From NCBI GenBank assembly GCA_037576195.1, contig CM075101.1, positions 21,452,001-21,516,000 of the forward strand: a stretch of 64,000 nt of DNA, written 5' to 3'. The notes beneath the pieces were generated by a model. That model saw only the letters and a program-made list of their open reading frames with translations. It searched no databases and was not told where the DNA came from. Made by a program: the position numbers and the translations under genes. Positions 14,701 to 28,284 of this stretch are shown here, piece after piece. How positions within the stretch are numbered: the first letter of the stretch is position 1; the number at the start of each line of letters is the position of its first letter. Source of the stretch: Phytoseiulus persimilis (lineage: Eukaryota; Arthropoda; Arachnida; Mesostigmata; Phytoseiidae).

Positions 14701-17700
14701 CCGTTTCAAGCAAAGACTCCGAGAGGGGAGACGACCGGGCAGCGAACTCGATTTTGAGGAAGCCCTCGGAGAATTACTACCGAGGACGACTATGACGGAG
14801 CCGCCGTCACTACTACCACTACCAACCACCACTACCGGCGCCTCAAGTACTACTCCTGCAAGAGGAGTTCAAATAACGCACTTAGCGAGTTATTGCCGAG
14901 GGAAGAAACGCCGGCTAGATTTCCATCCCATGGGGGAGGGGAGGGGGATGGCTGAATCTGGCACCCGCATCCACTGCGGGGCAGACTGTGGCACCGCTCC
15001 AGATTGTGCCGTCATCTCGCGACGGAACTTGCGAACGAATCACTTGACCGGAGGGTTGAGTTTTCCTTGATGCAATTCCAGCGGACCGGATGAATTTCGC
15101 GACTCGTTCCGAACTCGAATGCCTTGGGGGGGCGGCGAACATTATTGGCAATATTCTTGACACTGACGAATCACTGTTCAGGCGAGCTGATGATGGACTG
15201 TGAAATAAATTGATGTCATCGAGGGGAGGGTTTCGCTTCGGTTGAGTGAGACCAGCAATCGGTTGAAGGAGGCAGCGAGCCGGAGTTGAGCTGGTGGAAC
15301 CTGATTCGGGCGCGACACATCGTACGGTCAAATACATTCGGGTCATTCAAAAACGAATCACGCTCCGGTCGGATGCTGTCGTTGCCCCCGTTGTGGTGGA
15401 GGCGGTTGCAGCGGTCACAAATTGACAAGAAAATTGCCGCGCCTCCATGTCAGATACCCATAATGGATCATCGATAAATAGCGGATATCAGCGGTGGGAT
15501 CGTTGCTGGCTGCCCCGATCACCCTCGGCGGTATTGTTCTCCAGAAAAAAAAAGATGAAGACGAGGAAGTGTTGGCCGACTCTCTGCTGGCTGGATCCGA
15601 GGCTAACGAGAATTTCTTCAGTTTGTCTCCTCGTCAGTCAGTTACTCGCTTGGCCGGTTTGTCTGTCCCGCGGTTCGAAGGGTTGGCTCGCGACAACCGG
15701 CAGCCGCCATTTCGATCCTTCTGAAAAGTCGACTCGAGCTCTCAATCGCCAGTCAAGCATCGAAGCAAGCAGGCGGAAGGGCAGATGGCAAGATAGCCAT
15801 CCGTCCACCCATTGAGCCCCGTAGACACTGAGTTGAGAACAAAAATCGTGATTTGTCCCCTGCGCTCTCCCGCAGTCCCTTTCCGGGAATGTCAGGAAAA
15901 GATTTTTAGAGCTTCGTCGCGCTCCCGAAGGAGGAGAATCCGGAGTCAATGGATTCGCACTCATCCGGGTGCCTTCTGCTCAGTCTTTCAACGAACTGAG
16001 TTGAAGACAAGGAGTAGCTCTCCAACGAGCTGGATTCGGATCGAGCTGATTTTGACGGATGATATAATTAGTAGAGGACCGAGAGAATGAACGTGGAAGG
16101 AGGAGCGAATAATTCTTTCGGAGGTGCCAAAAGAGAAACTCGTCGGCTGCGCCGGAGATGAACGACTGGATTTATCTCCATGTATTCAAGAGTTTTCCGA
16201 ACGGCAGCAGGACGGCCGGCGCGGGCCGATCATCTGCGCCGTTGGTTCATCGGGCCAGCTAGGCTGCCTGTGCGGATCCTCTTTTGCGAGCTCCACAAGC
16301 GGCGCGGCGTCGACGGTGCTGTTCGCGAGAGTTTTTTGCTCAGATTGCCGTCGATTAGAGAATCGGCGGATTTTATTAATTACTCTGATGGAGTGAATCC
16401 CCGAATCGCACAGGAGCCTAGAGCACGCTCACGCCTAGAAGGACCAGCCTGAACTAGCGGCCTGTGATCCTCTCGGAAGACATCCACAACGATAGCGGGG
16501 AACTGGTTCGGAAATGACCCGGGCCCGATCCTCGAGGAAAACAAACGTCGATCTGTATACACCGCTCGAAGGAACCGAGTCTCCGGAAAGCTTATTTGCA
16601 CCTCTTATGAACGGCAGCTTACGCTCTTCACTCGCGTGATCCGGCGCCTCTACTTCTTGCGTTCGGAGTGCAGTCAGCGGAACGCTTTTTGGCGAATGCC
16701 ACCCATGTTGACAAAGTAGGTGAGGCAAAAATAGAACCACTGATTGACTCGCCGCTGCTCTGACCTCAACAAACTCCGAATATCTTTCTTTCGTGGTTGC
16801 TTTCTGCCTGCAAACCGGTTAGCCGTCGGCAGAGGGTGGTGTCTACAACTGTGGAAGCAGATGTTCATTTCACAATGCCCTCGCGGCGAGCACAATGCAA
16901 GTCGAACGACGCTCCGCGAGCAACCACGGGGCCGGTCGCGGACGCGTTCACAGCCCAGATCGGAACGATCGCTCCAACGGCGCTGAATGAGAAGCATTTG
17001 GCGTCAGCTCAGAGCAGCACTTCTGTCTTGGTGAACGGCCGACGTTCTCGCTGAGCTCATGGCGGGGATTCCGGCAAAACTTCCATCTGAGACGTTCCTC
17101 CAATTTTCGATCCGATAATCGTTGTCAAGTGTAGGATGGTGCGGTGGCGGCGCCACCTGAGCCAGTTTGCATGAATAACTGGACGACAGAATCGAGTCCT
17201 GCATTAGTCGCCCGCCCGGTAGGGACGATCCGACATCTAGCGAGCGACATGCGAGTCCTACCAAACAGGTTCCGAAGAGGAAAATGCCGGGTGTGGATTT
17301 CCCTCGTCCTTTCAGTTCACCGGACATGAGCGCTGCTGACAAGAAAGTTACCGGATCGTCGACTTGAATCGGCGGCTCGCTATAGGATTCCAATCTCGCA
17401 CCTCAGATGCTGAAGGTGTTGGATTGAGACCTGCTCAGCTGGAACGGGCTCCCCAAGAGCATGAGCCGCGGCGCTCCCAAGCGACCCGTCTGTCGATCTT
17501 GTAATTCGGAGGTCTCCCTTGGTGGACTTGACAAACTCTCAGCGTGTCGTCCGGTCATACTGCAGGACACTGGCCAGTTTCCACCCTTGCCATTTGCATG
17601 CAAATCCATTCCATCGGAATTAGTTTGCGGAAGGAGTCTCCAGGATTGGCAAACGTCCCTCAGAGCTCTCGCTTCGACTACGCCCAAGAACTGTTTGAAG

Positions 17701-17965
17701 TTCCGAGCGGAACCCTCGTGACCCTAGAAAGTGGTGGTCGCCGCCGTCGTGGCGAGCCCCAACTCCACGGCATAGCCCCAGGCTTCGTTTCGGAGATGTC
17801 CGGAGGAATCCGACTGATTTCAATCGTTGTGGAACGAACCGCTCTGAGAATCAGCTCAGCCCTTCGGCCCTCTTCCGCCACGTTACGTTCGTTCTTCTCT
17901 TCCCACACATCTCTGTTTTGGCCTCCGAACTGTAGCCCTGGCCCAGTGTGCTTGAATACGGCTGA

Positions 17966-18020
17966 TTGGTTGGTTGGTTGCGTGCCCGGCCGGCCGGCTG
18001 GCTGGCTGGCTGGTTGGTTG
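17966..18020. repeat. Compound (TTGG)n / (GGCC)n / (GGCT)n repeat
   Basis: TTGG units, a GGCC palindromic stretch, GGCT units, then TTGG again. The related 4-mers suggest slippage with point changes. Confidence 0.8.
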
Positions 18021-20456
18021 AGATTCCGTCCTGCTATCTCCTCGTCGGATGCTTCTGTATACCGAGGTGAGCTGTGCTGTCTATTTGCGAGTCTTATCAA
18101 ACTGGAGAGTCGTAGCGGCTGACAAGCTGACAGAATCTGACAGCGGCATCTCATCTCGGTCAACGAGTCTCGTAGATCTTGTTCTGGTGGAAGAGGTGGA
18201 GACGATGTCGACAACGACCACGGCTCGCGGAGAAAAGCAACAGGCTTCCCCGGTTAGCGGCCTCGCAAGCTCGACGATTGCCACATCGGCTGCTTCCGAA
18301 GATTCTGATCGGGCGTGTCATCCCCGTCGGACTGGCTCTGCAGCGCATTGTCGTCCGACGGCGCGAGTATACGAGCATGATTGTTTAGAAGAACCAGAAC
18401 ATGCGAACAAACACGGACTCGCGGTTTTCGCCCACTCATCCGCGTCCTGTGTTGAATTTTTTCGCTGTCCATGATCTTCGGGGATTTATACAGCGTGTTT
18501 ACAGCTTGCTCGACGATCCGAACAGCAGCGGTTCACCTGGAGAGGCTTTGTGTGCTCGGAAGCTGAATGTCCGCCCGATTCTTCTCGAGGAGGAAGCGGT
18601 CGTCTGGGCTCCGATCCGGACGCGATTTCCCGGTCCCAGGAAAGCTTTCCTCGACGGCTTGGTCGAGTGTACGCTACCGGGAATCTTTGACGCTCGAGAA
18701 GGGAGTCAAACTCATTCTCCTTTTACTCCTGCCGATTCCTTTCCAACTATGCTGAGTCACGCTCCCCGAGTGCGCTCAACTCCGGACGTTGGCGACACTT
18801 TTCATCAAATATGGAGCGGGTCCCAATCTCTGGCCGGTGCCGCGGCCGTCAGAACCCGGGTTGCGTGCCCGCTCCCACCCCTCTCGCTTGTTCGACACGA
18901 TCGAGTTCTCACATTCGGCGATGATAACTGAGTAAATCTAATTTTGTCGTTGGGATTCCCCGCTCGCCGGCCGGGTCTCGCGCGATCGGTGGTCCCGATC
19001 GGTTCGTTGGTTACTCTTGCTTGCAATCCATTAGGACATAAACACGTACCGTTGAATGGCCACTTGACCGTGTGCTTCTTCTCGAAGTAGTGCTGGTGGT
19101 ATTTTTAGATACGACCTAGGCTAATAGGGTAAAAGCGATACAATGCTCGACGACCCACCGACGCAGTTTGGCCGCCCGATTGCCCGCCTGTCGATGATCA
19201 CCGAGTGTCGTCTGCGGACGCTATTGGTCGTGGAAGTTGCGGGTGTGCATGCGCGAATGATCCTTCGACCACCTTCGTTCCAGAGGGGCAAGGAAAGTTG
19301 AGAATTGTTCTCGAACTCCGCCTACCATTGTTGCTCTGGCGTTTCGGGAAGCGGGAAAATTTAGCTCGTCAAAATGGTCCTCGGCGTTACCACGCGGATT
19401 ATTTCGACTGCCGGCTTCTGAGGAAGAAGGTTGCCGCTGAGGTTACCGAACAGGAGCGTCATTCGGCGCGCGCATGTTGAGATGATGTCACAGGTGCACA
19501 ATACCCTTCCACCTTCCCCAATGCCCCAGATGTTCGATATGGGTGGATGTGAGCTGCTCGATCGGTGTATTCCGGGTTCCGAACCCTGCCGACACCTTTC
19601 AGAATGACGTGAGTTCGAGTGACGGACGAATCATCGGGGTTCCCCGAACGCTGCGCGGCGAGAGTAAGTTGCGTTGTCACATCTTTCCTTCTGACCTCCA
19701 GTCGGACGGAATCACGGAGCAGGTTTGGAACCGCCTCGGGGAGATTGTCTCGCCGTTATGCGCACACGTCGTGGACGAGACGTCAGAAAGATTTAGTGCT
19801 CTACATTGGCACTCAAAGAGAACATAATCTGACAATGTAAACAAAAAACCGCACTCGCCATGCGGTCGTGCTAGTTCTAGCGGTAATGACAATCGTAGAG
19901 GGGAACGCTGCTGAACGTGGAGCTCCCTTCCAGATGGAGACGAAATGGAGCTATTTCCGAATCGAGGCAAACGGGCCTCACGGGCTGTGTCCCCAGATCG
20001 CGACAGTCGCCGATCGGAGACCTGAAACACCGATTGATCGACTGGTCGCTTGGATGATCGAGCGGTCGCCGCTCCACACACGTTCTGAATGCCCCGTTCC
20101 ACCACAAGGAAATATCTAAAAACTTTCCTTCCATCCCCTTTCCATATAAACTCCATCTTGCCCTCATACTTCGAGGAAGATGATGACTGATCGCTCATCG
20201 TGTCGTAACGGCTCTTTCCAGTATGAAGATTCGACTCCGTCAGCCCTTCAGTGCAAGAAATCATTCGGTTCTTCGGGGGTGGGGGCTCGGGTTCAATGAG
20301 GCTTATCCACGCACCGACACCAAGACTTTAACCAGGGCTGATTGAGCTCAAACTCCTGGACCGCGGCGGTGACCGCTCTGGAATTTCTCAAAATGTAACT
20401 ACTCTCGCTCCGGTGGCAGCTTACCTTGCTTTGGCTAGAGAGCCTGGAACTGATCA

Positions 20457-20466
20457 GGGGGGGGGG
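20457..20466. repeat. Poly-G run (10)
   Basis: Ten consecutive G after TGATCA. Confidence 0.85.
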
Positions 20467-22582
20467 CGATCAGACAAGAAAAAAGCGAAAGGTGGACAAC
20501 GAACCAGTTTAATACCTGTAGTGTCAAGAGGTTCTCGGCATCGCGGGTCGGCAGAAGGAGAAGGAGTGGGGAATCAATGGAGCCAATCAGAGCGGATTGA
20601 TGCGACCGGGCTCAACAGGCGAAGAATTTCAGAAAAAGGAACTCAATGGCTCATCCACTGATTGAAAATTTCTCTCGGCATTCCTGGAATCTCGTTGATG
20701 GATCTGCCGCCTCGAGCCGACCGTCGGCTTCCTGGACGTCTCGACTCTCGCTTGAGCGGCCAGGTTACTAGACGTCACCAGTTTCCTGGAGCGACCCTGC
20801 GCAGAACACTCTGTTCCAAGTTGCTTCTACGGCATCCGGTTGCCGTCGCCATCGTCGCTTCTGACGCTGTTGTAAACGATTGCTCTCGGTTAGAAGGATC
20901 ACCGTTCGGCTCAGTCAAATGAGCGGACTGCGGGTCTTCCAGATTGTTCCGAAGAAGCTGTTCGGAAATGAGCAAGCAGAACTCACTTGCATACTTCTTT
21001 CAGTTCGCTCGAAAACACGATTACGCAGGTATCCTTTAGAAAGTACCTTTTAAAAAAAGTATAATTCTTAGAGAGTACCACGCGCGCAAGCGAAGTGAGG
21101 AATGAGGGCCCCGTTTGGAACAACGTCGGTCCGTTTGCGGGAACTGGTGCAATCGAGCACGTCCTCCATGTTTGAAGTGAGTACTTAGTTCTCGAGAGGA
21201 CGAGAGAACACGAAGAGGGCTCTCCTTGCAGTTGCACTTGCTAGCCGCCGTTCGATAGCTCATCCATGTACTCGTTTTGAAGGCACAACGTGCAAACGCC
21301 GATGAGTCTGTCCACTTCATATTTCCGCCCTCATCACCAAGATGCACTTCCTCTTCGCGTGAACTCGGCGCTGAGGATGAAATCCTCGACGGGCGAGCTT
21401 TCGCCGAACCGAAACTAGGGTGTCAGATTCATTCGCTCTGCTACACCATTGTGGACGGGAACATCAACATCCACTGCAGGTGTTATGGACGGATGTTCTG
21501 AGAGAGTATGACGTTCTATTGCGGTTGCCATGCGACTACTCCATTGATACGTTTTTGCGTGGCTCTGCTTCTCGAGGCTCGGATCGCTTACCCACGCTCG
21601 CCTGTTCGCCTCAGCAGCTCAGTCCGCCAGCTGACCGCGGTGTGGGGATTACAGTGCTATCAGCGAAGGAGGAAAAATACTCGGACAGCTCAATTCATGC
21701 AACGGAGTAGAACGATTTCTGCCTGCCAGCCGCCCGCGGCGCCCCCGTCAGTCACAAAGCATGCACATCATTTGGACGGAAGAGCACGGCCAGCTAACGG
21801 ACGGCGAACTCCCGTGAGAGAGAGAGGGGATTATCCCGTTTATTCAAAGATGGAAACTGTCTCTGATTCCCATCGCAGAAGTGCCCCGCAGCCCCTTGAC
21901 ATTCAATCACAGATCAATACTCTGACAGTGTCGAGGTAGAAGGCAAGCAAAATCAGTCCTGTGCACAGGGCTCGGGGGTGGTGGGCAGGGTAGGACGGCG
22001 AGCCGATGCCTGAAAGTTACCTCTCTGTGGGCCAACCGCTCCCTGGGAGCCGATACAAATGGACAGGGACCAGAACGGCTCACGCGAGCACGCTGTCAAG
22101 TTGTCGGTACGAATGCCACGGAGCTTGCTAATACTTTGCCCGCCATGGTCACTCGATGTCCTATCTCGATGAAATTGCGTCATCATCATTGTCATGGTCA
22201 TCCTCTATCGCGGCGGGAATAATGAATGTCTGGCGGCTCGGATCGGATTTGGATCGAGCCGGACTGGATAAGATCGGCCGACCCGACGACACCCGATGCG
22301 GAATGTCATTCCACCGATGGCGGGAATTCGAATGAAGAATCCATCGTTTCGTCTTCGCATGTCCTGGCATTGTGACCACCCATTCAAACATCGCTCTGTC
22401 CAAATTCTCCTCAGTTCCGGCATTGTGGTCTGTTCAACTGAGCGGCGGTTTATGTTACGTGCGCGGAGGTCTTGTGCTGCGGCCGGTTTTCCGCTCGTCA
22501 ACACTTCTCTGGGCGAAGTCCGCCATCAGTGATCGAGGTTAACTAAATTTGAGAATTCAATTCCATAAAGAGCATCGGAATG

Positions 22583-22612
22583 CTAAGCGAGGTATTTCTG
22601 TTACAGGTAAGC
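22583..22612 (+). other. Candidate recursive splice (ratchet) site, CAG|GTAAGC
   Basis: An acceptor and a donor are fused with no exon between them. A CTAAG branchpoint-like motif (22583-22587) is followed by the pyrimidine-rich GGTATTTCTGTTACAG ending at 22606, then a consensus donor GTAAGC from 22607. Recursive sites in long arthropod introns have this layout: after the upstream exon joins here, the donor is remade and spliced again. The sequence match is strong. That it is used, and that a plus-strand transcript crosses here, is inference. An ordinary acceptor or a chance match are the alternatives. Confidence 0.45.
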
Positions 22613-23907
22613 TGGCATTCCACGATCGAGCGTCCGAGGAACCGAAACGCTGATGAAACTCCGAGGAAGGAGAGACGAGACACATTCTCGCCGTCAAATG
22701 GTGTAACAATATGGTTTTTATCATAGTTTCGATGTTCGTTCAAATGATTTATCCAGTCGGTGGTGGACTCGATGAGCAAATCGATTCCGTTCGGGAGCGA
22801 CATGGCAACGATTCGCCGAGAAAGGGTCCCGGTTCGCGCTGCTCTCAGTCGCCATTGTCTGGCCATCAATCCATGGCTTCTTTGTTCTGGTTTCAAAAGC
22901 TCCGTTTTTGTGAAGGTTTTTTGGGGACTCAAGAAGTTGGCGAATCAAGCAGCTATTTGATACCCGTCATGATCAAGCTCACCTAATAAAATCGGTTTTC
23001 GGAGCCGGCTGGGAACCGCTCGGTGGACTTCGGGGAGAACCGGCAAAACATGAAGGGAGAGAACTCGGGTCGGAATAGTTTTGAAATGTCCCCGAGGATC
23101 TCCGGTATACTCCGCACGTCCGTTCGTTCGTTTGTCTGTCTCTATGTCTGTTGATTCCCTCTTACGATGTTTGGCGCCTTCCGCTCGTTAGGAGGGCTGT
23201 TCGTTCTCATCTGAAGCTCAATATTGGATGTACGCCCTATGTCAGAAGTCCTGAACTCAGTGATTTCTGTCGCTGGAACGAAATGAATGTCCTTGTGAGA
23301 CGATCGATTTTATTTTGTTCGTTTCATCTCATCCCTCCCTGTGCTTGTATTTCAACGACCCGCTCGCCTCACCCACGACCATGTGCTCGTTGAATCCGAG
23401 TTTCAGGTTCCTCACCGGGAGAGACTCACTGGTTTAAACGGTAGCCGATCGCCTCTCCGGTTCATGTCGATGACCTGAGCGTTACCATCGCGCTCCCGCG
23501 TCTCGTGCTCTGCCTACTCGCCACCCGTCGTTCACCCAGCGGAGTGGAGTTCCACTCAAAGGGGAAACAAGGAGACCTTTTTTCTTAGTCGGCCGTCCCT
23601 GCTCTAGAACGGGCTAACCAGAGGGCCGGCCGCATGCTCTTATGCTTGACTAGTCGCGTCCACAGCGACCTGTCATCGGAAAAATCTCCCGCTTGCTAAC
23701 GAAGGTAATGAGCTTTCGAAAATAGGAAACGGCCAGGTTTCCGTACGGCTTTCGGACCTCGCGGTAAGCTACGGTTCTGTTGAGAACTGCGGCAGCCGAC
23801 TCAGAAGCGAGCTTTGTTTGAAGCCGGGATCGTAAAACAGCTGTTCGACAAGTTGCTCGCCGCCGTCATGATGCATTCCTCTCCATTAAGACAGTAGTCA
23901 TCTGTTC

Positions 23908-23932
23908 TTTTTTTCCTTCTCGCCGGTCTCAG
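23908..23932 (+). other. Acceptor-like pyrimidine tract ending in CAG
   Basis: TTTTTTTCCTTCTCGCCGGTCTCAG ends at 23932. The frame after it stays open for about 60 codons in one phase, but the translation is not recognisable. A second, shorter acceptor-like tract (CCTTTTTTTCTTAG, ending at 23588) lies just upstream. These could be exon starts or random pyrimidine tracts. Confidence 0.2.
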
Positions 23933-24651
23933 CCTATGTCGTCGAGTACAATCTATAGTTTTGTCGACACTTGTCCCGCGTCTCAACACTATGGTCATGC
24001 AGTCTTGGAGAACGGTTCCTTTCTCCGTCCACGTCGCCATCATCGCGACGATGACCGGAACATTGTGAGACTCGCGTCGTTGTTGTTCATTCCTTCCTAC
24101 CTTACAACGATCTGAAAACAAGTCGAACATCACAACCGAACGTTGTCAACGAATGAATCAAACGCACTCGTCTTCGGCCGCGGATGGGCCGCGCGCCGAA
24201 ATAAGGATTGCTTTTTCCAAGCGCAGTGACGAGCTAAGAGGGAGAGGATATGCTCCGATCGTTTCCTCTCCATGGGGAACCGGATCGTTGCGAACGGATC
24301 GCAAGTTCGACGAAAACCGGAGTTCATGAGTAGCTTCGTCCACGAAAGTTCCCCATTCCGCACTTCCCCTGATTATTTCCTCGAATCCAGAGTCTAGGTG
24401 GAGTTCCCTGCATCCGGGACTTGGAGCGCGTGCGGGTCCCCGCGCGTCTTTGAACAAGCCTCGATGTAGACTCGGAGGCCCGGGTAGTTTGATTCGGAGT
24501 TGCTCTGGTGAACGGTTGGAAACACTGAGAAACTCACTCGCTTACTTATGAGGACCCATGCGAGCAAATGAAAGAACTGCTCACTACCACCAGCACAGAC
24601 GGCGTTCGTTGCCACCGCCAGCCATTTTGGAAAGTCCGTCTTGTGGTTGAA

Positions 24652-24690
24652 CAACCCGCGAACCAGTTCGTTTGCCAAACTGGTTGGTTG
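24652..24690. repeat. Interrupted hairpin, 8 + 5 bp stem
   Basis: CAACC then AACCAGTT on the left pair with AACTGGTT then GGTTG on the right, around a 9-base loop. A CGCG bulge lies on the left arm. Function unknown. Confidence 0.55.
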
Positions 24691-27600
24691 AGCACGGTGT
24701 GAAAAAGTCGCAAGCTGAACGAAGGACTTGGTTTCGGTTAGAGGCATCAATTCGAATGTGCGAGCTCTGATGCGAGCTAGGCGTATGCACAAACCGACAT
24801 ATGCACGCGCACATCAGTGGCAAAGGCAGCAAACTTTAGCTGCGGCCAGAGGCTCCGAGGGAAAAGGCTCCGTGCGAGGGTGCCGTTGAGGAACTCCACC
24901 GCCCTGGCGTAGGAGGGCCTTGGGCTGTCGCTGTGTATTAGACCCCCCGTTTCCTATTCCACTTCCCGCTGTCGCCCCCGCCCGCCGTCGCTGTTATAAG
25001 CGGTAAACGGACTTCCTCGCCACTGGCAAGCCCGATTCGATGTCGGCGAAAGTTGCCCCTCTGACAAAGTGCACGTACGAAATGAGGCGGGAGCCTGCCG
25101 GCCCAATGCCGCGCCGGTCACCGACGGACCGATCCCAGGTCGGGTTTTTAGATGAGTCGGTGGGGAGACGAGGGAGGACAACGGTTCGTTGAAAAATGGA
25201 ACACGCCTGATGACAGAGTGGGTGGATGCTGGCCCTGAGAGTTAAGAGCGCCACGCGGAAAGAAGGCGCTGTAATCCGAGGAGTTGTACGAGTTAGCCTT
25301 ATCCGATGTCGAGGAATTCCGAGCGGAGCCGTGAACGGCGCTGGCAATCGACGCGGCGAAAGTGGCAAGAAGTTGGCCTGCTCGTAAGTCAGTTAGCAAC
25401 CGAGACTCGGAACGAAGTTACAGATATCTCAGCGAATAATTCGTGACCGTGGCCCCGATCCGCCGTTTCACTCTGGCGGACCGTATTCAAACTTCAATTG
25501 CTAGCGCGGGTACCTGACCGTTCTCTCCGTAAATGAAGGGTTGAGAATCGGGCTAGCGAACCGGCGGACGCACCGCTGAAAAATCCTTCTTCGGAAAAAT
25601 TTCTTCATGCTCGAGCAGAACCGAGCCGAGATTTTATCTGCGAGTTTCTCGTTTCGTTCTCCGTCATTATCGTCGAGCTCTAAGTCGGTCGCTTGGCCAG
25701 TTCTTCGAACGTTCGTTCGTTAGAGCCGCTTCGAAGACGAATTTCACGAGCAGGAGGAGATAATCTCGCCAGATATCGCGATCCCCGGGGAAACGATATG
25801 GCCTGGAAAACGGTCAAACGAACTCCGCTGTTTTCCGATGAAGCGTTTCGTCCTATCGTTTGAGCGACGGCTTCACGTCGTTCCGTGGAAGGCCACTCTC
25901 GATTTCGTGTGTTGTCCACTTCCGACCGAAAACTCGGGATTCCGGAACGCGGCGCGATATTTTTATTGCTCTTCCTTGTTCACAGTTTGAACAGGGAGAA
26001 AAAGTGCTTGTGTCGCCGGGAGAAGCCCGAGAACGGAATATGCAGGGCTCGAGCGCGGCGTCACAACAGCATCTCGAACGGTTCCGCTTTGATAATTTCG
26101 TTTAGCTAGCAGCGAAGGAGAAGCATCAAGCGAGAGAGATCACGACCGACTCGAAGGAACCAGGAAGACATGTCGAGGGACATATTTGTCGAGTCGATTT
26201 TAGCCAGCGTCCAGATGCTCTCCGCCAGGTGAAAGTCAGGTTTGCTTGCTTCGCTCTTCTCTAGGCCAGAAAGCGTTTCTCGTCATCTTTTGACATTTCC
26301 ATTCGAAGATTGGTTGCCTTCCAGATGCTCACCCGTCTGTTTTCTCCCCATTCGGTCCTCGGGTGTGATTCGCCCTATTCCACACAGGTCCACCCGCTGA
26401 TGGGAATCTTTCGGCAAAAATTTGTCATCAAGCGCGTTCTCCGCAGCGCTTGTTACTCGAGCTTCTAGAAATCTTCGAGCAGGCGATGAGCTTGCAATGA
26501 GCTCCGTTCGATGACGGGATCTGCTCTGTGGAGTCAACACTCCAACACGATCTCTCGCGTGTAAGGTAGCGACATCCTCGTTCCGAGAAAAAATCGAGGC
26601 CGCGAAATATAATGCTCCTGACGTCACCGTTCGTGACGAATTCCTGAGCTGACCCTCATCGAGATATGAGCACCGCTTATGCGGAAGTGGGGTTGTTTCA
26701 AAAGCGAGCCGTCGGTTCCGAGCGATTGAGATCGAAATTCTGAGAAAACTGAAACATGAGCTTCAAACGGACGAACGCGAGGCGGGTGCCATGCTCCCGC
26801 ACGCTGCAACCTAGGTAGAAAGTATCCGCGCCTGCGAGAACGGGGAGTGGGATGGATGCGCTCCCGTTGCTGTTATTCGAGAGCGCTGGGCAGCGAACGA
26901 CGTCATTGAAATCTTCCTCAAATTCAATTCACTCCCAACGAGAGAAAGTGCGCGGCTTGGACCCTCTTAGGCGACTCTCTGACCGAAGGACGTCTTCGCT
27001 GCTCAGTGTCCTGCTCGGTCAGAGCGGCGGTGGCATCCTGAAAGACTCTTTCGCTGCCGAGGAGGCCCAGGAACGCGATCTTTCAAGAAGAGTTCGCGCT
27101 TCTGTCTGAGTGTCCTCTGGATCCGTGTCGACGAATACATTACATCAGAGCTCCCGAAAGCGCTGCAGGTCGGTCGATCGGCTCCGGTCACGACTGTCTC
27201 CTATTCTTCCTCCGTCCCAGTGGAAACTCTTTCCCTTCGGGACGAGGCCCCAGGCCGGTCGGGGGGTTCTGGAGTCTTTTCCCGGCCCGTGATTCGACCT
27301 GTCGGGATATCTTTCCAGTCGTCAACCAGGCGATGAATAATCACCGTTCCGAGCCGAAGGATACGTGCAATTAGAGCGACTACGGCGCTCACATAGAACG
27401 GGCGGGCGTCGGGCGAGGTTGGGCTGGCGGCTCGTGTTTGAGATTGTTAGCGGATCATGGTTGCGGCCCGAATCACGTTCGGCAAGTCTGTCATGCGTCG
27501 AAGTTTTTCCGGAGCCGCGCGCTAAGTGCAAAACAATCGGCCGCCGCGCACGGCCAGACCATCCGAAGGAGAAGTCGATATTAGGGCCACGTTAGGCAAT

Positions 27601-28270
27601 ACCGTGTTCCAATCGCTCGTTCCGCGCCGACGCCTGATACCTCGAACCCGCCGCCCGAGAGCTCGCTTCCCTCGGGGGCGGAGTTGAATTTCACAAGAGC
27701 GTATTCCTGAGAAAAACAGGCAGAGGCTCGCGGGTCGTTCTGTTTTGTAAGTTTCAAACGATTTCGTGGTGGAGTTATTGCAAACCTCCGACTCGGGCTT
27801 TGATTCGGGGCTTAGCGATGACAAAGGAGAACGCAGCCGCAATTCAAGTTCGATTCCGAACAAAATGAACGAAGATTCCCGCTTCCCACCGATAGACGTC
27901 GCTCCTGCAGTCAAACAACGATGGACAACCTCTGCCGCCCCCGCTGCTGCCGTTTTCGCTCCCTGCGTGCTCGTCGTCGTCGATATTAACTTTTTTTTTC
28001 GTTCGCTCGATCGTCGTATGTACGCATGAGCCCCTAGCAAGAAAGTGAGCATCCAACCTAACAGCGGAAAGCATCCTCGTCGTCATGAAGCGGCAGCGGC
28101 AACATCTCGGATCGGGACGCCGATGACGAGACGTAGGCTGACGACGAGAGAAAGAAGGAACGCGGGGAGAAGTTTCCTTAACGTTTTAGTTGCGCGCGAC
28201 AAATCCGTCTCAAGCCCCACTTGGGCTCGTGTGTCTGCCCCGTTCCCGCCGAGGAAGTGTGGGGGGATGT

Positions 28271-28284
28271 GGGGGGGGGGGGGG
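28271..28284. repeat. Poly-G run (14)
   Basis: Fourteen G, preceded by a G6 run at 28261-28266. Confidence 0.9.

Larger units (their letters stand above)
5341..22582. other. Unassigned non-coding DNA
   Basis: About 17 kb without a recognisable gene. Open frames of up to about 190 codons (for example near 9.4-9.9 kb, 11.4-11.9 kb and 17.5-18.1 kb) are low-complexity or open in several frames at once. Contents are microsatellites, a hairpin at 5656-5675 and pyrimidine-rich tracts (11757-11775, 12751-12790). In the working model this is intron before the first recursive site. Confidence 0.5.

Noticed and set aside
22888-22899. TGGTTTCAAAAG, reading Trp-Phe-Gln-Lys as in homeodomain helix 3
   Set aside because: The flanking translation shows no homeodomain residues.
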